From Macrostomum hystrix (lineage: Eukaryota; Platyhelminthes; Macrostomidae): a DNA stretch of 64,000 nt. The notes below the pieces were generated by a model. That model was not told the origin of the DNA and did not search any database. It was given only the letters and a program-made list of their open reading frames with translations. A program made the position numbers and the translations under genes. Below are positions 10,313-21,518 of the stretch, piece by piece (position 1 is the first letter of the stretch; every line of letters begins with the position of its first letter). The DNA lies in NCBI GenBank assembly GCA_950097015.1, contig CATNEN010000031.1, positions 496,001-560,000 of the forward strand. Reading direction: 5' to 3'.

Positions 10313-12980
10313 GCGGCACCGCCTCGCTGGAGGCCGTCTGGCTGCCAGGGGTTAGCGATATGGGCGGCAACAGCCGCCTCCTCGCTGCGTCCGTCATGGA
10401 GGCCCCCTGCCGCTAAGTCAAGTAAGTCAAGACTCTCTTGCCCCAGAGCATTCAAGACAATGCACCATAATAACATAAAACACTCTTTTTGGACCGCAAT
10501 CTGTCTAACCTGATGCCATCGCCTCCTGACTCTGTTTAGCAGCAGTATGTAGAGAGTTCATTTTATGTCATATTATCGTTAGAGCCCACCATAAAATCGT
10601 TAGAGCCCATTGACAGGAAGTCAGTCAGGATAACTCGTAAATTCATTAATCTTCGTACTAACTTTTAGATTTGAAAGGCTTTAGCTTTGATTTCTACGAT
10701 GCAATGATTACCCAGTATCGATGCTGATATCTCTTAATTATTAGTAGCTTGCTAAACTAATTATGAAAATAAAAAGCTGACTTAACTCACATGCTAAAAC
10801 AGATCCCCTTATGGGAGTTCGATCACAAGGAATCTTTAGCAAATCAGCATAAGCAGCAATTTAAGCAGGAACGGTCTTTATACGAGCTCGTACGCTCGTA
10901 TTTTTACAGCGTCACATTCGCATGGAAAGCATGCGGACTAGGTCCGCCGCGGTACCACGCGTTTAAGCATCGCTAAAATAGAATATTTCCAAATCTACAA
11001 TTACTTTTCATGTGAAAGGAGCACCTGGTTAGTTTAAACTCAAACTGGAGCCAGAGTGTTCGGTGAAACGCTCAAGAAAATCCAAAGAGCATTTAAATGA
11101 TTCACGCAGGGTTTTATGGGGCTTCGCATTTGAATTCGGAGTAAGCCATTGCTTTGGTGCTAAAGGTCAAGGTTGCTACCATAACGGTCACGGCATCACC
11201 CCATTCCGTGGCTTAACAGATTCTTCGGCTAAGAGTGCCGCACTCAGTTTTCTGCGCCCATGCACGCAATCTCATGCACAGACAGCTGAATTGGTTGCTA
11301 CGTAATAGTTTTACGACTAGAACTTTAGGATGTTTCTGAGAAATTCCATTACAATAGAGAATAAAATTTTTTACATATTCCTTTTCAGATGAAACTCACC
11401 GTGTTTAATGAACTAGCAAATTCCCTTCTTGTTATTTAAAGTATGCAGTTTTTGTGCCTTTTCACTGTTATATCCTTGGTCTTCAGCTGGATGACAAAAA
11501 ATCAAATCCTCGTAGTTTTTTCAATGCTTTATAAGCAATTTTAGCGGCCAACCCTGCTCAGACCACCCCAGTCAAAAAGTCACTGGAGTGAGCACACAGT
11601 ATTGTAGCTAGACAGGTATTGCAAGCTGAAGATCTAGACTATTTGCACAAACAGCATTGCATGTAAGTCATAAAATACTGCACAGCCAGAAAGCCATTAA
11701 TGCTCGTAGCTACAGTACATTTAAGCACGTTATCGCTTCGCCACTCCCTAAGCCCCCGGCGCGCATAATTCGCAAATGCCCAAGAAAATGACTCACTATA
11801 TTATATATATTGCTTTTTGAATGCACATTGGACTTCAATTAAAAATACCGAACTTTGGTAATTAAATCAAATACAGCTGCTTGAGAAACCTAGTCGGCCG
11901 CTGCTTCATACTGTGGGTTAATAGGGTTCGGGTTCGGGTTCGCATTAATGCCCAAAAGTACTCGAGTTGCAGAACACTTTTTAAGCCGCACTAAAATATG
12001 AACGAGCAGTAATATGTCGCACTGTAGACTACTCGCACGGCGATTGCCATAGCATTCAAGAACAACAACGAGGGACCTAAATTTTAGAAAGTTGTGCTGG
12101 TCATTTTCAAAAGGCTAAAATGTACAGCACAGTTGAATCAAGATATTTTTTGTTAAATTCTGATTTTAAAATGCTTTATTTTAAAGAATGTTTCAATATG
12201 TTTCAGTTAGAGATAAAATTACTTCAACGAGATCGGAGAAAGCTATGCATATTGAATATATAAGTGTACATGCATAACAACGTTTTTAAACAATATGTGT
12301 GACCTGACCTAGGCACAAAAATTTTCGTTTTATCAAATTTCAGCGCAATCAAGTAAAACTATAAGAAGTAGAAGGACGTTGCACTCGAGATCTGTGGGAA
12401 AATCTTTTAAGTAAGGTCAGTTAAATTAGCTTAAATGCATTCAAATAAAATTTTCTCACATCGCAATTTGCATTTGTACGAATTTAACTATACTTCTAGC
12501 GGTAATATCGAGCGGTATGAACAGTTCGTTTGTGCTCATTTCATTCATTCATTCACTTATAACAAGTGAATTGAAAGTTCCCGTTATTATGAACGGGAAC
12601 TTTATATATCATAAATATATATATTTATATTTCATAAATCGTAAAACTCGCCGGATTCAATACAACAAAAAAACAATTAAGTTAAGCGATAAGCAAAATG
12701 TGACAATTGTTAGGCAAAAAACGCCGTAACACTAGATGGGAAAAAATTCAAAAGTATTTTCAAATACTTTTATGAGCTAAAGTTTAGCGTCCCTAATTTT
12801 CTTGGTTTATGTTTTACTTACTTTTTATTTAATAAAACTAAAATCGGCATGAAGACCTCCGACTTTATTCAGTTTTTTATCCAGCTGCGTAGCATATTAT
12901 ATGTGACGCATCTAGATCCCTGAACACGAATAGGTGAACACATGTTAGTTACAAATTTAGTTTTAATCTAACAAACTAAG
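10313..12980. other. LINE 3' end and intergenic DNA
   Basis: About the first 250 bases are probably the LINE 3' untranslated region; no clear poly(A) tail marks its end. The rest is A/T-rich and I see no gene in it. A short GGGTTC repeat lies near 11925-11943, and one perfect hairpin is listed separately. Confidence 0.5.
12574..12603. repeat. Perfect 12-bp hairpin
   Basis: AAAGTTCCCGTT and its exact reverse complement are separated by the 6-base loop ATTATG. It lies about 380 bp upstream of the TMEM231 start. It could be a cruciform, an RNA hairpin or the relic of a small mobile element. No function is implied. Confidence 0.7.
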
Positions 12981-15590
12981 ATGATACACATATTTAGCCA
13001 GCCAGAGATACGGAAGTATAAAGCGTCTGTTACTAGCAAAGCCTTTCTGTTCTACTGCATTTGCTTATTGACAGCTTTTGCAGCGCCTCTTTTTATTGCC
13101 TACAAAACGCATGGCAAGTATTTCTAAGCTTAAGTAAAGTATTGGAGATTGTTATCAACAAATTAGGCGTTGCATTAAAAAAACGAAACCCTTGCAAGAA
13201 TAATTAAATAAGCTATGGTCGATACATATTTTTTATTACTATGAATCTTTACTACATCAATCAATTAGAAAATGTAAATAAGGCAGATTTTTCTTACTTT
13301 TTCATTTTTTTCTAAATAATTTAAGAAAGAAGACAAAGTTCGTGAATGAACTTATTACAGCGCACTAAAAATCACTGAGAACTAATAAATTTAGTGTGGA
13401 TGTTATAATAATTTATAAAATTGTTATTACTAAGAAGCTATTTAAAGGCTATATAAAAATCTAAATCAGAATATCATGTTTTTGTAGGACTTTGGATCCT
13501 GGAATCAACATTCAGAGAGCAGCCTTCTGTTTATTATAAATACCAGGCTATCCTTCTACTACAGACGAATGTCCGCCAAGTCCTCTGGTCGACTTTTCCT
13601 AATATAAATTCTCTGCCGCACGAAAACTTTCTATTTCCGGTAGTTAAAGTAAGGGAAGTTGACAGCAACATGGACGGAAAAAGTGACTGGCTGGAGCTGA
13701 CAATGCAAGTTTCGCTTTCGGACACTGAGCATGTTCATTCTACCATGCTATTACTCGTTTTCGACTATTGGTTGGTGGTGAGTTTGCTTTCGTACTGCGC
13801 TGTATTTTGATTCCATTGGATTCTAATGTACTTGATTTTCTTATATAGCCTCCCTAGCTTGTTTAGCCAGTACTTACTGTGTAGGGACTATTTTAACCGA
13901 AAATTTTCTGAATGTCTGTCTGAAAGTTAATAATTTCGTATTTTCTCAAGCTCGGTAAAGTTTCATGGACATAAAAATGACCCTCTATCCATCGGCAGAC
14001 TTATTCAGCCTTTGTCATGGAGGGTTTGGCTGTAATTTCGCACGCGTCTAGTCTGCAAGGATCTGTTTTGCATGCAAGTGGAGATCTGAACTTTAAACAG
14101 ACGCAGCCACTAGAATACAAGGGCACGGACACTAGTTACACCGTAAGTTTCGGCGCTTAGTTGACTAAGGAAGAGTGACTGCAAACATTTGTTTTAGAAA
14201 AACCTAAATAATGCCCTCTTAGGCGCCTATCATTGACTCGTTGAGCTGGCAGCAATCGGAGCGGAATGTGGCGAAAATTTTGTCTGACTACCGTCGAAGA
14301 AACGGTGAGAGCGCTAACTGACAATCCTTAGCTTATAGTGCGAATTCAAATTTTAGAGCGCAATATACAGCTTTTTAACTCATGTCAAGACTTGCACTTA
14401 AACTTTGATTCAAATACTTATACTACGTTTATGCTCTTACAGGAGCTACGAGTAGTTCTGAAGTTTTCAACCCAGTTAAAGGAAAGTTGCTATTTAAGGA
14501 GTTTAGGAGCTCTCGTTAACGCAATCAAGACTAGCCTATGCGTTGGCAACATTCTATACCTTACTGGCTAAAGAAAGAATCCAAAAGACCACAGCTGGCT
14601 GAATTGACTGGGGAAATATGAGACACCGCAATGAGGAGACAGGGGAGAGATAAGAGACGCGATCAGGGATAGAGATTACGGCAGAGATAAGATACAGAGG
14701 AAACGAGATATGGGAGAGATAAGATACAGGAGAGATGAGACACGTGATAGATGATACATACGTTAAAGAGTATAGATACGGCAGCGATGACATACGAGAT
14801 GAAATTCGGAAGAGATCATACGCGGAAGAGATCATACGCGGAAGAGATCATACGCGGAAGAGATAATACACGGGAGAGATGCGACACGGGAGAGATGAGA
14901 TTCGGGAGAGATCATACACGGGAGAGATGAGATTCGGGAGTGATGCGACCCGGAAGAGATGCGACCCGGAGATGAGATACGTGAGAGATAGACACGGGAG
15001 AGATGAGAGACGGGAGGGATGAGGCATTAGAGAGATGAGAAAATGGAGAGTTGAGACAGTGGCAATAGACACGACACGAGACAGAGTTGAGAACGGGTGT
15101 AGGGTAGGTGTTAGAAGGAGCCAGGGAGGGCGAGTGCCCGGAGGTTGCCGCTGGCCACTGGACTTAGCCTCATACGATGCTAAAGATCTAAGCAGTAGTT
15201 TATTTTGCTAAATTTAGCACAAAGATACAAGTAAAACTAATTGTGCGTACGCGAAGTCTGCAGTATGGGTCCTCTTGTAAACACATTCTTCCAATGCAAC
15301 CATAATCAACTTCAGTGAGCACAGAATTTGAGAACGCTCTGTACTTGTGGGAGCACGGTAGGCCAGCCGGCCAGCCCTTCCGAATCAACGCGACTATCTG
15401 GTACACAACTCCAGTGGTGGCCTACAGGCCAGGCTTCTGGTTCGCTCTGAAGTGGGCCTGGGTTCAATACGTAGCCATCATGCTGGCTGTCTATTTTGCG
15501 ATGGACAAAGTGAAGCAGTTCGTGCTTGACAACCGAATTGTTTCGTGTTTCGTTCAGCAACCTATTTTGGACTGCCGACTGCGCTCATGA
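12981..15590 (+). CDS. TMEM231: TMEM231, ciliary transition-zone membrane protein
   Basis: Five exons join in phase: 12981-13113, 13488-13777, 13999-14142, 14223-14304 and 15316-15590, giving 307 residues, close to the roughly 316 of vertebrate TMEM231. The N-terminus has an FSQPEIRKYKAS-type start and a first membrane helix (about 20-42). Next come the family landmarks WILESTFREQP, the conserved VKVREVDSNMDGKSDWL stretch and, near the C-terminus, AYRPGFWFALKWAWVQY leading into the second helix. TMEM231 belongs to the MKS/B9 module of the ciliary transition zone, which gates membrane proteins into cilia. Intron 1 must use a GC donor (GCAAGTA at 13114) to keep the frame. Intron 4 holds a purine-rich repeat array. 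The identification rests on several matching blocks and is firm; exon edges are hand-placed. Confidence 0.93.
14625..15075. repeat. Degenerate purine-rich array, TMEM231 intron 4
   Basis: Loose tandem copies of words like GAGAGATGAGATACGGGA and GGAAGAGATCATACGC fill the middle of the intron. The units are imperfect, so the array is older or noisier than the others in this window. Confidence 0.75.
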
Positions 15591-16362
15591 AGCATGTGTG
15601 AATCTGAAGCTGAATCTGAACTCAATCTGAATCCTGCAAATTTACACAGCAATCACTACTTTTACATTTGTAACCCTTTATATTACTAACATTTATTTAA
15701 TTCCATAATTCTAAAGCACGAGCACGATGCTATCACTTCTTCACTTTAGTCCAGGTTGTGCAGCACACTGTTCTCTATCAGTTTTTTTGTTAAACTGGCC
15801 TTATTTTTTCTATCACTTTTACAACTGAATAGTGCAATACTGAACTGCTGATTCCTTTTATTCTGATTGATTCAGTCAAGTTCTCCTTCAATGCCTCTAT
15901 GTCTATGACAAAAGACTTTTATATTTTTGCACGAATGTTACTATGATATTAAAATGCCGTAAGCCTTTTCTACGACTCGTAGATCTATTCTGAGATCTGA
16001 GATCTTGATCTGAGATCTTTTCTATTCATACTCGTAGATCTCATCGTTGCATCTATGAATAAAGTGTATTTTAAGCTCGCCAGTCGAGTCAACTTAATTT
16101 CAACCTAGAAACTATCGTTCGGACTGCAGCGACACCAGGATGCAAAAATATTGAAGCATCTTTGAAATGCAAGCAACAATGCGATAATTGAATGCGGCTG
16201 CAGGTGCTGAAATACATGGATAATGATAGCGCACATGCTGAATTTACAGAGAATCGAAAAAAGAGTTTTTGAAGGCTTAAAACCTTATAACTATAATCGC
16301 ATATGGTTCGTATGAATAACTTGCATAGTTGACGGTATTAATGTATTCTGCTAACACTGGCC
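15591..16362. other. TMEM231 3' region, no further gene seen
   Basis: An AATAAA at 16058-16063, about 470 bp after the TMEM231 stop, is the best polyadenylation signal. A small cluster of GATCT/AGATC words lies at 15980-16040. Nothing else is apparent. Confidence 0.5.
16058..16063 (+). terminator. Possible poly(A) signal of TMEM231
   Basis: This is the only AATAAA seen in the 3' flank of TMEM231. The distance from the stop is long but usable. Confidence 0.35.
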
Positions 16363-16572
16363 TTACTCACACCCGTGGCAGTTGGAAGTGCAGTAAAGCT
16401 TGCAGGCGCAGGAGCATTTCCCGCTGCAGCAATCCTGATCGAAGACGCACAGTTCGCCAGTTTTGTAGCATGTTTTGTTTCTGACTGGCACATTCGAGCA
16501 GGCCAACACAGTAGAGTCATTTATAATGAGGAATGCGCAGCAGATACCCACAATCGTGCGTATTCGTAACAT
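16363..16572 (-). CDS. Small secreted cysteine-rich peptide, knottin-like
   Basis: The minus strand encodes 69 residues from the ATG at 16572. The first 25 or so look like a signal peptide (basic start, hydrophobic core with ICCAF, small residue before CS). The rest has 11 cysteines with the spacing C-x6-C-x5-CC-x3-C in its core, the arrangement of inhibitor-cystine-knot peptides, followed by a dense C-x-C-x-C-x3-C-x3-C-x2-C tail. Such peptides serve as toxins, defence peptides or signals; nothing here tells which. The stop codon overlaps a near-ideal 5' splice site (GTGAGTAAGG, plus-strand 16361-16370), so this may be only a first exon and the C-terminus may differ. No conserved neighbour links it to a pathway. 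Confidence 0.5.
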   Translation of the reverse strand: MLRIRTIVGICCAFLIINDSTVLACSNVPVRNKTCYKTGELCVFDQDCCSGKCSCACKLYCTSNCHGCE

Positions 16573-17209
16573 GTCGATCAAATGCCTTCTGGTTCGTAAT
16601 GCAGAATAAACAATGAATCAGTAATGAATGGCCATACGTGTGTTCGAATACATTTGCAACGAGGGTGCGTACGTAAGCTGCCCTCATGCATTGGTGCACA
16701 TAGAAATTTCTATGGCCCAAACAGTTTTAGGAATAAGGCTTTTGTGGAAGTATTAAATTTCTTCATGACTTATAAATATGTCACGATCGAGATGGAATCG
16801 GCGCCACCTCCGCTGAGATTCGCGAGAGCACCGAACGCGAGAGCATGCAGGCCATGCAAAAATGGTATTGCCAAGCTTGATTTGATAGACTAGAGGAAGT
16901 GGGCACAGGATCCAGAACAATACGGGGGTAAATTTTTTACCACCTCCCTGAAACAAAACCTGGTTTTCTGGGGATGCAGGCGGACAGCGTCTCAATGTCC
17001 AACGGGCGGAAGTCCGGAGAAAAAGGACACCAGTCACTGAAATTTACATTTGGCCATGGATTAAGTCAGCCAAGATAACTATATTCTATATTAAGATAAA
17101 TTTTATTTAGGAAATATGCTCGTACGCTCGTATCAATCATTCTTGTACCAATAACCGAGTCACTTAAATTTAAATTTGGCCATGGATTAAGTCATCAAGC
17201 ACGCCATCA
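16573..17209. other. Intergenic, with a 36-bp direct repeat
   Basis: No gene is visible. The segment 17033-17068 recurs at 17159-17194 with three mismatches, 126 bp apart. Confidence 0.5.
17033..17194. repeat. Pair of 36-bp direct repeats
   Basis: Both copies contain TTTGGCCATGGATTAAGTCA and lie just before the decayed LINE. They may be the flank of an old insertion or part of its untranslated leader. Confidence 0.6.
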
Positions 17210-19350
17210 CGCTTGGTGGCGTGAAAATTGGTCGCCCGCCTCCGGCCTTTAGCGCAGGCCAGGTGCCAACGGTGTCGCCATTGTCTGATTGAGCGGCATC
17301 TAAGATGGCGACCCACAGGGGATGGCGGAGTCAGCAGGGCTCGGAACGACGACGGCAGCGCTTTAATTCCTGGCGCAAAGAGCTCCGCAACAACCCGCCA
17401 GGACTCGCGGCCTGCCCAGCCGGAGCTGAACGACAGCTGCACGCAATGCGAGTGCTAGTGAAACAGACAAGGAGATAAGTCGACTACCATCACTACCGGC
17501 CCAAATTCGGCTTGCCACCTTCAATGCCCGCACCCTCAGTCATCCTTGGAGGCTGCAGGAGCTGACACGGTTGGAAGCTGACCTGGGCATCGCTATTCTG
17601 GCGGTGCAAGAGCATCGCAAAAGCAATGACGAAAGTGCGGAACTGGGCCTCAGGACGCCCCAGCCACGCCTCCGTGCGTCGGGGGTGTTAGCTTCCTGCT
17701 CAGCTCGCCCGCCACATGCAAAGCCTTGCTGGACATCAGGTTCCCCTCTGAGCGCCTTGGTCAAGCGGCTTTTGCTCGAAGGACAGGCGCCTGCATGTTG
17801 TCTGCGTATATGCCCCGACAACCCCTGCACCAGCAAGAATCCTGCCGAGACCGATACCCTCTACGACACCCTGGGTCACTGGATCAAATTCCATCCCGCG
17901 ATCTCGTTTTTGTCGTCGGTGATTTCAATGCGCCTCTAAAGAATTTCTGTGGCGCTCCGAACGCCAATTCTGCCTACCTGTCCAGCTTCACCCAGGCCGG
18001 AGAACTAATTGCCGTTACCGCACTATGAGGCAGCGTCCCGACTTTTTTTGGCCCTAACGGGCGGATCATGCGGCTGGACTGGGTCTTCTGCCCCTTAGCT
18101 TTCCGGTCTAGTGTGCGCAAAGTGACCAACGTTCGCCCTATTCGTGGGAAGTCTGACCAGGGTCTGGTGGCCTGTGACATCAACCAACGCTGGCCAAAGC
18201 TGAAGCCTTCCCCGCCTCAACCGCTCTGGGCTGAGCTGAACAATCCGGAGACTCGGGTGGCCTTCCTGGCCAGACTCTGCGCTGTGACTCCGGCTTTGGA
18301 CTAGTCTGCTGACTCGTTCACCAGTGCTGTTGAAACCGCAGCGGACCAGGATTTTTCTCGAAGAGGCAGTGGGCGAAATCGAACTAGCGATCGCCGACGA
18401 CTGCCGCCACACCGCTGCTTGGGGGCCATCAACCAGCAGACGGGTAGGAAGCCCAGGCCCAACGCAGTTCTCGGCGGGACTCTATTCAGTACCGCAAAGC
18501 CCAGTAGGTTTCTCACTTCAGCGACGTGCTCAACGCTCCTGCTCCTGCCGCTCCACTCTTACCGATTCCTGTTTTCGCCGCTGCTGACTCCTTCAACACT
18601 GGCCCTATTTCTTCCGAAGAAGTTGGCCGGGCCCTAAAGACAATGCGCGCTGATGCCGCCTCTGGGGTCGATTCTATTCCCCCCAGAGACTTAAAGCTGC
18701 CCGAGTTAACGTCTCGAGTTATCCTGCAGTCACCTGCCTGTTGAACAGATAGTCGTTTTGGAGGCGACAAGCGACCTGGCAGCTTGCGCTCCACCAGTAT
18801 GTCGAACCTCCAAAATTGTTTCGATCCCAAAGAAGGGGACCTCCACCAGCCTAGACAACCAGGGTAGCAGCGCGCTGAAGTGCACCACGACGAAGCTGCT
18901 CAATGCAGTTCTCCGCAACCGCCTCCTGCCCGGGGACTCAACCCGATGCTGTTGAGTCTCCAGAGCGGCTTCCGACCGGGCAGGTCCACCACAGAGCAGG
19001 TTGCAACCATCCGTTCCGTCATCGAAGCCTGCAAGACCCGCCTTCGCGCCGTGATAGCTGCGGTGATAGACCTGTACAGCGATTCCAGAGCGTTCGTCCA
19101 GACGAGCGATGGCCCGACCGAGGAGTTCAGCACAACCTGGCGTAGTGGATGGCGATATGCTGGCTCCCCTACTCTTCATCATGGTCGTCCATTATGTGCA
19201 TAGGCTAACTGTGACGCTGACTGACTGTTTTATGGCTGACTTGCAGGTGCTCGATCTCAGCACCAGGCCAAAGCTGCCTGCCCCCGTCTGTTTCGCGAGC
19301 GCGTGTGAGCAAGAGTTCATTACCTCCTGCGTGTCTCTATCTAATCACTG
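17210..19350 (+). pseudogene. Decayed LINE: endonuclease and RT remnants
   Basis: Pieces of a non-LTR element are recognisable but scattered over all three plus frames. An endonuclease start (LATFNARTL...AVQEHR, about 17514-17620) is followed by GDFNAPL (about 17920), MRLDWVF (about 18068), a KSDQGLV block, and an RT region with SGVDSIP (about 18660), VSIPKKG (about 18822) and SGFRPGRSTTEQ (about 18962). Frameshifts and small deletions separate the blocks and the usual catalytic YADD box is not found, so the copy is dead. It is a different LINE from the one at 8015-10312: endonuclease first and no RNase H seen. The exact clade cannot be told from these fragments. Confidence 0.75.
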
Positions 19351-21518
19351 AGTAGGGCCTATAGTGTGTCGACAAGAAAGTGTAAAAGTTTAACATATCT
19401 TAAATATGCAACCTGTTGGATTTAAGCTTATAAGTTCATAAGACCCTTACAAGCTTATAATAATACTGTTTATAGGGTTATGAGCCTATAGAAAAATCGT
19501 ATTCGATAATTCGAGTAAGTGAAAACCAAAATGATCGTCGTATTTTGAAGTCGCGACAATTTCATGGAAACATAGAAACTTGTGAACAATAAGTTATTAT
19601 AGTTGACAAATATTATATTTCATTTCATATATGCTTGTATGATACAGATATACAAGGTAACAAGGACCTAAAATCTTTATGTCAAACCAGCCAATTCTTC
19701 GTAAACGTGATGAATAATACAATCGCAGGCTTCTTATCGCAAGATAGAGAGTTTTTCTCTAAAAAAAGTTGAAGTATACTGTATAGGCCTAGTTAACAAA
19801 ATATTTTTATGGAATTTACTGTCGTGGTGACTAGCCAGTCCTATCTATTATTTTTTCATTCTAAAAAGTCAAATCCTATATGTAAATATCTATATATAAA
19901 CTGTAAACAACTAGCCTTTTCCTTGTTAGTTTTTATTTGTAAGATTGTTTACAAGCCCTATTTTATCTGTAAGCCCTAATTTTGAAGGACCTCTAAAATA
20001 AAATAATTTTAATTTTGCCCTAATTAAATATTAAAGTAGGCCAAGCTAAAACTTCATAAAATTAAAATTTTGCATAAGTAAATAATCTAAATGGCTTTTA
20101 TGCTTTCATTAAGCCTAAGTGTTAGGTATATTCTTATTCAAATGACCTAATGTACCAAGGTCCTAACAAATTGAGTTTGTAACAATTGAGTTAACTAGTT
20201 TGGTTTTTTGTGTTAGGCTCTTTGTTAACAAACATTAATGAATAGGCCTAGGCCCTAGCTATCCTTCAGTTTCATTCATGAACTAGGCCTATATAATAAT
20301 TTTAATAAAGCCTAAAAACATGAGAAATGGAATATTAAGCCTGAAAATGTCCATTTTGACAATGCTAAAGTGGCTGGGCAGTGGTGACACCAGCACTTGT
20401 TTGACAGCAGCTGGTAATTTGCTAGCCAGCTGCTGGCTGCCAGTTGTGTCATGTCTATAGTCAATACTGCCATGTCACAGATCTTCATGAATGGCATATT
20501 GCTGAGTTCTATTGTTGGCCCAACCTAAGCAGTGGAATGATTATTATGGCAGCAGCTAGGTGACCCACCATGCTGAAAAGGGTTAAAAAGAATATAGCTA
20601 ATTAATCTGAAGGATAGCCATCTGAATAAATATAGGCCTATCATTTTACAATCTTATTTTATAGAACTTTATTTCATGTTACACATAAAAGAACATACAT
20701 GCGCAACCTCCCAAATCTTAGCCGGCCGTGTGACTCAGTTTTTGCTCTATTTACGACTTAGTTTGCTCTCATTTGCTCTCTTTTTCTCTCCCCTTTTTCC
20801 TTTTCTTCATGCCTTCCTTTTTTGTCCCTTGGTCCCCCCTTTGATTTTTTTGTGCTTGGTTGATTGGTTTTTGCAACTTACCTTGCTTGGCACTCGTTTC
20901 ACCTGGCCGGTTCGGCCAGTTCGGCCGGGTCGGCTGGGTGTTGCACATGTATGTAAAAGAGTGATGACATTTAATATATATAGCTATTTGCTATATGGCT
21001 ATGACCATTGCCCAAATGTCTACCTTATCCTAAACATTAATATCTATGACATAGTAGGCTTAATTTTATGGATCTACATAAAACATTTAAACACAGATCA
21101 AGTTAGGCTCAAGTTTAGCAAAATTTTCCTCAAGTCTCCCTCACAAACTAATGTCCCTGGGCTGAAATCAGCAAGAGTTTTCAGCTCTTGCAAGCTTACA
21201 GCAAGAGCACATTAATTTGTTGTGCAGCTCAGTAAAGAACCTTCTTGTGCAACTTAAATGCCGTTGAAGGTCAACCCTTAGGCACAGTAAGAGGTAAAAT
21301 TGCATGACAATGAAAAAATAAACACAGATGCACACATGCCTTTAGAAGCACCATATAATTTTTATCTTATTTTATTAAAACAATATGAAAACTTTTTTGT
21401 AAGAACCTAAAAAACGATTGTCAATGTTCTACACCAATCAGCACACTGTGTGCTTATTGCGGAAATACTTGACCCTTGCAACTGGTACACGCCATTCCAC
21501 AGTGAGCTGTTAAGTGGC
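19351..21518. other. A/T-rich intergenic DNA and BTBD 5' flank
   Basis: No gene is supported. Words such as TAGGCC and AAGCCTA recur in the A/T-rich part. A CGGCC-rich patch lies at 20910-20940. A fragment of the dispersed SINE-like repeat lies at about 21225-21345. Confidence 0.5.
21225..21345 (+). mobile_element. Fragment of the GGGGCGCAGC-type SINE-like repeat
   Basis: The stretch containing GCACAGTAAG, GCATGACAATGAAAAA and a downstream CAGATG matches the middle of the copies at 23485, 24640 (inverted) and 35763. Only the central part is retained. Confidence 0.5.

Noticed and set aside
11063..11305. 80-codon frame after the LINE
   Set aside because: It has no ATG start at its 5' end and no recognisable domain.
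20676..21215. Hydrophobic 179-codon frame
   Set aside because: It lies in A/T- and pyrimidine-rich intergenic DNA; no family, splice signal or repeat relation supports it.
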